From Cruorifilaria tuberocauda (taxonomy: Eukaryota; Nematoda; Chromadorea; Rhabditida; Onchocercidae): a DNA stretch of 24,827 nt. Numbering within the stretch: the first letter of the stretch is position 1; each line of letters begins with the position of its first letter. Below, in pieces: positions 21,470 to 24,827 of the stretch. Location of the stretch: assembly GCA_013365365.1 (NCBI GenBank), contig JABVXU010000713.1, forward strand, positions 1 through 24,827, written 5' to 3'. The position numbers were made by a program, and so were the translations under genes. The notes beneath the pieces were generated by a model. That model made no database searches and was not told the DNA's origin. It saw nothing but the letters and a program-made list of their open reading frames with translations.

Positions 21470-22255
21470 TAATGGAGATAGAAATTAAAAGTAAAGTAAA
21501 TTTTATTGTACGAAAAAGGAATCGAAAAAAATTTAGAAAAACAAAGTAATTGAAATTTAAAAGTAAAAAAATTAATTTCATTTAAAAATATATTTGAGAA
21601 TATTTGATCACTGTAAACGATTGTTGGTTGATATTATTAAAGTTAGTTGACATTTAACAAAATTGAAAATAACAGAAGCAACAATAAAATTGATTTTTTT
21701 CTTCTGCAATAACGCGTATGAAATATCGTTTTTCATGAAAAAAGAAAATGAAAATTAAAATTTCAATTTAATTGCAGGATAGAAATAAACAAATAAATAA
21801 AATATGAGAATACCGATAGATAAAAGAAAGAAACACAATAGCAATATCGGATAATGAATTATTCAATGAAAATGTTGAGATCGAATTTAAAAGCTAAAAT
21901 TTCCAATTTGTGCAAAATTAATGCCATCTGCTACTTCTTAGCTTAATCACTTTGTCTTTCTCTTGATTAGCTTAATTCCTTCCTATCATTTTCATTCATA
22001 CTATTTTAATTAAAATATGGCTTATGAAGAGTGGCTTATCTTGGATATGAATTGATCATTGCATATATCATTGCTATCAGCACAAATGTAATTATTCTAA
22101 AAATTTAAATTTTAATTAACCTGTCAAATTTAACCATTGTACAGTTAATTGAAATAAAAATTAAAAGTAAAATAAATTTCATTCAAGAAAAAAAAAGATG
22201 TGAAAAAAACTTTTTTCGAAAAAATGAAATGATAATTAAAGTTTAAAAGTAAAAA
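21470..22255. repeat. Dispersed duplication of about 105 bp at 21470-21575 and 22145-22255
   Basis: Both copies carry a GAAATWAAAATTAAAAGTAAA-like start, a TAAATTTYATT segment, an A-rich middle with CGAAAAAA, and a TTTAAAAGTAAAAAA end, in the same order and orientation. Divergence is moderate and the AT bias makes the limits uncertain. Confidence 0.55.
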
Positions 22256-22365
22256 ATAGTTTTGTAGGTTCTGCAATTAAAGAAGAAAAAACGAGAAAAA
22301 CTTTTAATACTTCTAAACTTTAATTCTCCCAAAACCGAAATCAGTGAATTATCAGTATATCAGCG

Positions 22366-23197
22366 TACTGTTCACATTGATAAATATAATTTAAAATCAG
22401 CATTTCGTCAGAATATAAAAATATAAAAATCAGCCTATTATTCAAGTTAATAAACATAATTTTAAAATTAATTTTTCGTCGGAGTATTAAAATATAAATT
22501 GATAAGAAAAATACAAAAATTACAAATGCTAAGAATTGATTGCTAATTTAAATTTTTATAAAATTTAAACTTAAACCAAAAAAAAGCGAGCGAAAAAGAA
22601 AAAATTAAATTTGTAATGGAGAAATAAATTATAGAGATTTACTGAAGAAATAGTTTCGATTTCTTATTTTAACATTTTATATATCGGCGTTACTCAAAGA
22701 TCCTAATCAAAATGAGAAATCTAACCCGAGGGATTGATAGGAAAATGATGATTACCCCGAGGGAGAATTATATGAGGATCGGGCAAAGTTTACTACAATT
22801 ACATTTAATGTGCAAATGAATTGTTACCGTTATTGTTGCAAAGATAGGATTTTTAAAAAAAGGGTATTCTTTTTTTTTTTTTACAAAAATTTTGGATAAA
22901 TTAAAAAAAGATTGAAACTTTAAACAGACTGAAACTTTGTCTTTGCTATTAGCTATTGCGAAATGATAAGTGATAAATGCATCCTTAATATTCTCAAACA
23001 TTCTAAAGGGATAGAAAGAAGTATTCCATTAATTTAGAAAGCTCAAAGCAAAAAAAATATAAAATTAAATAACTTAAACTTTTAAAATATACAATAATAT
23101 TTGCTGAAATTGGTTAACTTGAAGTTCACGTTGATAAATCGAATTTTAAAATTAATTCTTTATCAGATTATTAAAATATAGATTGAGAAGAAAAATA
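22366..23197. repeat. Three copies of a 70-75 bp dispersed repeat (22366-22435, 22441-22515, 23121-23197)
   Basis: The shared order is GTTCACRTTGATAAAT or TTCAAGTTAATAAACAT, then AATTTTAAAATTAATTYTT, then RTCRGANTATTAAAATATA, then AAATTGATAAGAAAAATA. Copies 1 and 2 are adjacent and copy 3 lies about 600 bp away. It may be an old minisatellite or a short mobile-element remnant; no ends or target duplications were found. Confidence 0.6.
22680..22812. other. Small GC-richer patch with a duplicated CCCGAGGGA motif
   Basis: CCCGAGGGA occurs at 22725-22733 and 22756-22764, 31 bp apart, in sequence that is otherwise nearly free of C/G runs. A minus-strand frame across it ends at a donor-like TCGGG|GTAATC, but no matching acceptor exon was found. 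It may be a duplicated protein-binding site or a remnant exon. Confidence 0.3.
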
Positions 23198-23199
23198 TA

Positions 23200-24718
23200 G
23201 AAAAGGTACCAATTGATTGCTAACAATCAATTTTAATGGATATTATTGAAATATTATAATAAATTTCATATTACTCGATTTATTTTGAAAATTTATTTAG
23301 GATTTTCGATTTTATATTACGTATTAACTTAATAAGAGTCAACCAATCAACTTAATATGAGTTAACAATTGATTATAATGATCGAATATTTAAAAGATTT
23401 GATTGAAATATTAAGTTGAAATTAAAAAAAAAAGCAAAAAAAGATAAGATTAATTTGTTAAATATTTGAATATTAGCAGGATAAACAAAATAAGATTGAA
23501 AACTTTAAATTCAGTTTCAACTCTTGAACTTCTTGATATTATTTAAGTAAATCAAAGTTTCTTTTTTTTTCTTCAATAAATTAGATCGATTAGAAATTTG
23601 GATTGTTTTTAAAAAAAATTAATGGTGTTTAAATATGACAGCAATCTTCTTCAATCTATTTACATCAATCATATCTCATACGATATCTTTTATCAGTTGT
23701 AATTGTTGATGGTAGCCATAAACAATTTTGGTCTGATAAAAGATTTGGAATTTGATAAAATTGAAACAACATGGAAACTATATTTGACACATATAATTGG
23801 GACAAAATTACTAGTTCATTAATAAAATGGTTTGAAAAAAAAAAATTAAATCTCTAATTGTCTGGTAAGTTTTTGAAATTGCTTACAATCAAAAATTATA
23901 AACATTTTCATTTGAAAGTGATTAAGTGATTGATAAAAGGTCAACTATCAATTATTTACCATTATCCCATTCACGTTGTAATTATCTGATATTTTTTATC
24001 CCTATAAATTTTAATTAAATCGAAAAAAAAAATAATTTCATTACAAATAAGCAAATGTTAGAATGCTAAATGAATGATTAAAGTGCCAGTTATAATTATC
24101 ATTCAATTTTTTCTTAAAAATCTGATTATGATCTTTTTTTCTGCTAAATATGATAATAAAATTCCTGATTTCAAAATCAATTTATTGAAATCAAACTGAA
24201 ATTTACATTCAAAATTCATTATCAGAAATAAACTAAATATGTAATAACAAAGAGATTTGATAATGTTTATCTTTTATTCTCTCTTGGATTAAAATTCAAA
24301 TTAGAATTTAAACAATGTGATGTATTATAGTCGAATTTCACATCATTATCATATAAAATACTGGATTAATAACTTGTTATCATTGTTTATTTATTTAAAT
24401 TAACTTGATATAAGAGATAATTTAATTGGAATAATATCACTTAACATAAAAAGTATAAATGAAAACCTTTAATTCGTTAAAATATTCGAATAAAATTCTT
24501 GTTCTAAAAACAGGTTTATACAAACTGTGTAATATTTCAATAACGCATCATTATCATCTTCTAAAATTCTTTCAAAATTATAGAGAGCAAAATCAATGTA
24601 ATTATTACAAGATTGCTATTATTTGCTAACAGTTTAATAATTAATTTGTACACATTTTAAATTCTAACTAAATTTCATATTTACATCAATTTATCATAAA
24701 ATTAACTGATGAAAGAAA
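23200..24718. other. AT-rich noncoding sequence, no feature supported
   Basis: Only short imperfect repeats are visible, for example AACTTAATAAGAGTCAAC and AACTTAATATGAGTTAAC at 23326-23367. No open frame with protein-like composition was seen on either strand. Confidence 0.6.
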
Positions 24719-24827
24719 TGAATAAGTGTATTAATATAACTCATAAAATAAAATGAATAAGTATACTATAGTAACTGATAAAATCAAACAAGTATATTAT
24801 AGTAATTGATAAAATGACTGATTATAT
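24719..24827. repeat. 32-35 bp degenerate tandem repeat reaching the right edge
   Basis: AATAAGTRTAYTA...TAACTSATAAAATMAAA occurs at 24721, 24756 and about 24788. The array may continue beyond the window. Confidence 0.8.

Noticed and set aside
22768..23001. 77-codon minus-strand frame starting MFENIKDAFITYHF
   Set aside because: It is interrupted by a poly-Lys run from poly-T DNA and has no domain. It is possible but unsupported.
1..24827. CRISPR arrays, bacterial operons, Wolbachia-type insertions or transposase genes
   Set aside because: No regular spacer-repeat pattern, Shine-Dalgarno-led gene series or transposase motifs were seen. The repeats present are tandem, without variable spacers.

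Overview
The window looks like nuclear DNA of a nematode, most likely a spirurid or filarial (clade III) parasite. It is very AT-rich, its introns are short to medium with T-rich acceptors ending in (T)TTCAG, TATAG or TTTAG, and one gene belongs to the nematode-expanded astacin (NAS) family. The species is inference; no rRNA, tRNA, mitochondrial or bacterial genes were seen.

Layout. Positions 1-1340 are mostly noncoding, with a weak candidate for the end of another gene on the minus strand (163-500). Positions 1444-6493 (+) hold a 14-exon secreted astacin zinc metalloprotease: signal peptide, prodomain, catalytic domain, EGF, CUB. Positions 6494-7998 separate two convergent genes. Positions 7999-14177 (-) hold a 12-exon tweety-family (TTYH) five-span membrane protein with a 2.5-kb first intron. 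Positions 14178-24827 contain no gene I can support. That 10.6 kb holds tandem repeats, inverted repeats, polypurine/polypyrimidine tracts and one small GC-richer islet (about 20617-20830).

The two genes have no evident shared pathway. The protease acts in the extracellular matrix or cuticle; tweety is a plasma-membrane protein. I assembled both by hand from GT-AG signals, reading-frame phase and recognisable domain sequence. In both models every junction keeps the frame, giving 539 and 570 residues. The weakest junctions are the astacin exon 2 donor and the choice of tweety exon 7 donor.

I found no clearly new biological system. The points most worth a second look are: a 57-codon open frame overlapping the tweety tail exon on the same strand; a possible stop-containing alternative exon in tweety intron 7; the GC-richer islet at 20.6 kb with compensating inverted repeats; the alternating GA/CT tracts at 19-19.7 kb; and the palindrome-bearing tandem arrays at 14.6-16 kb upstream of tweety.
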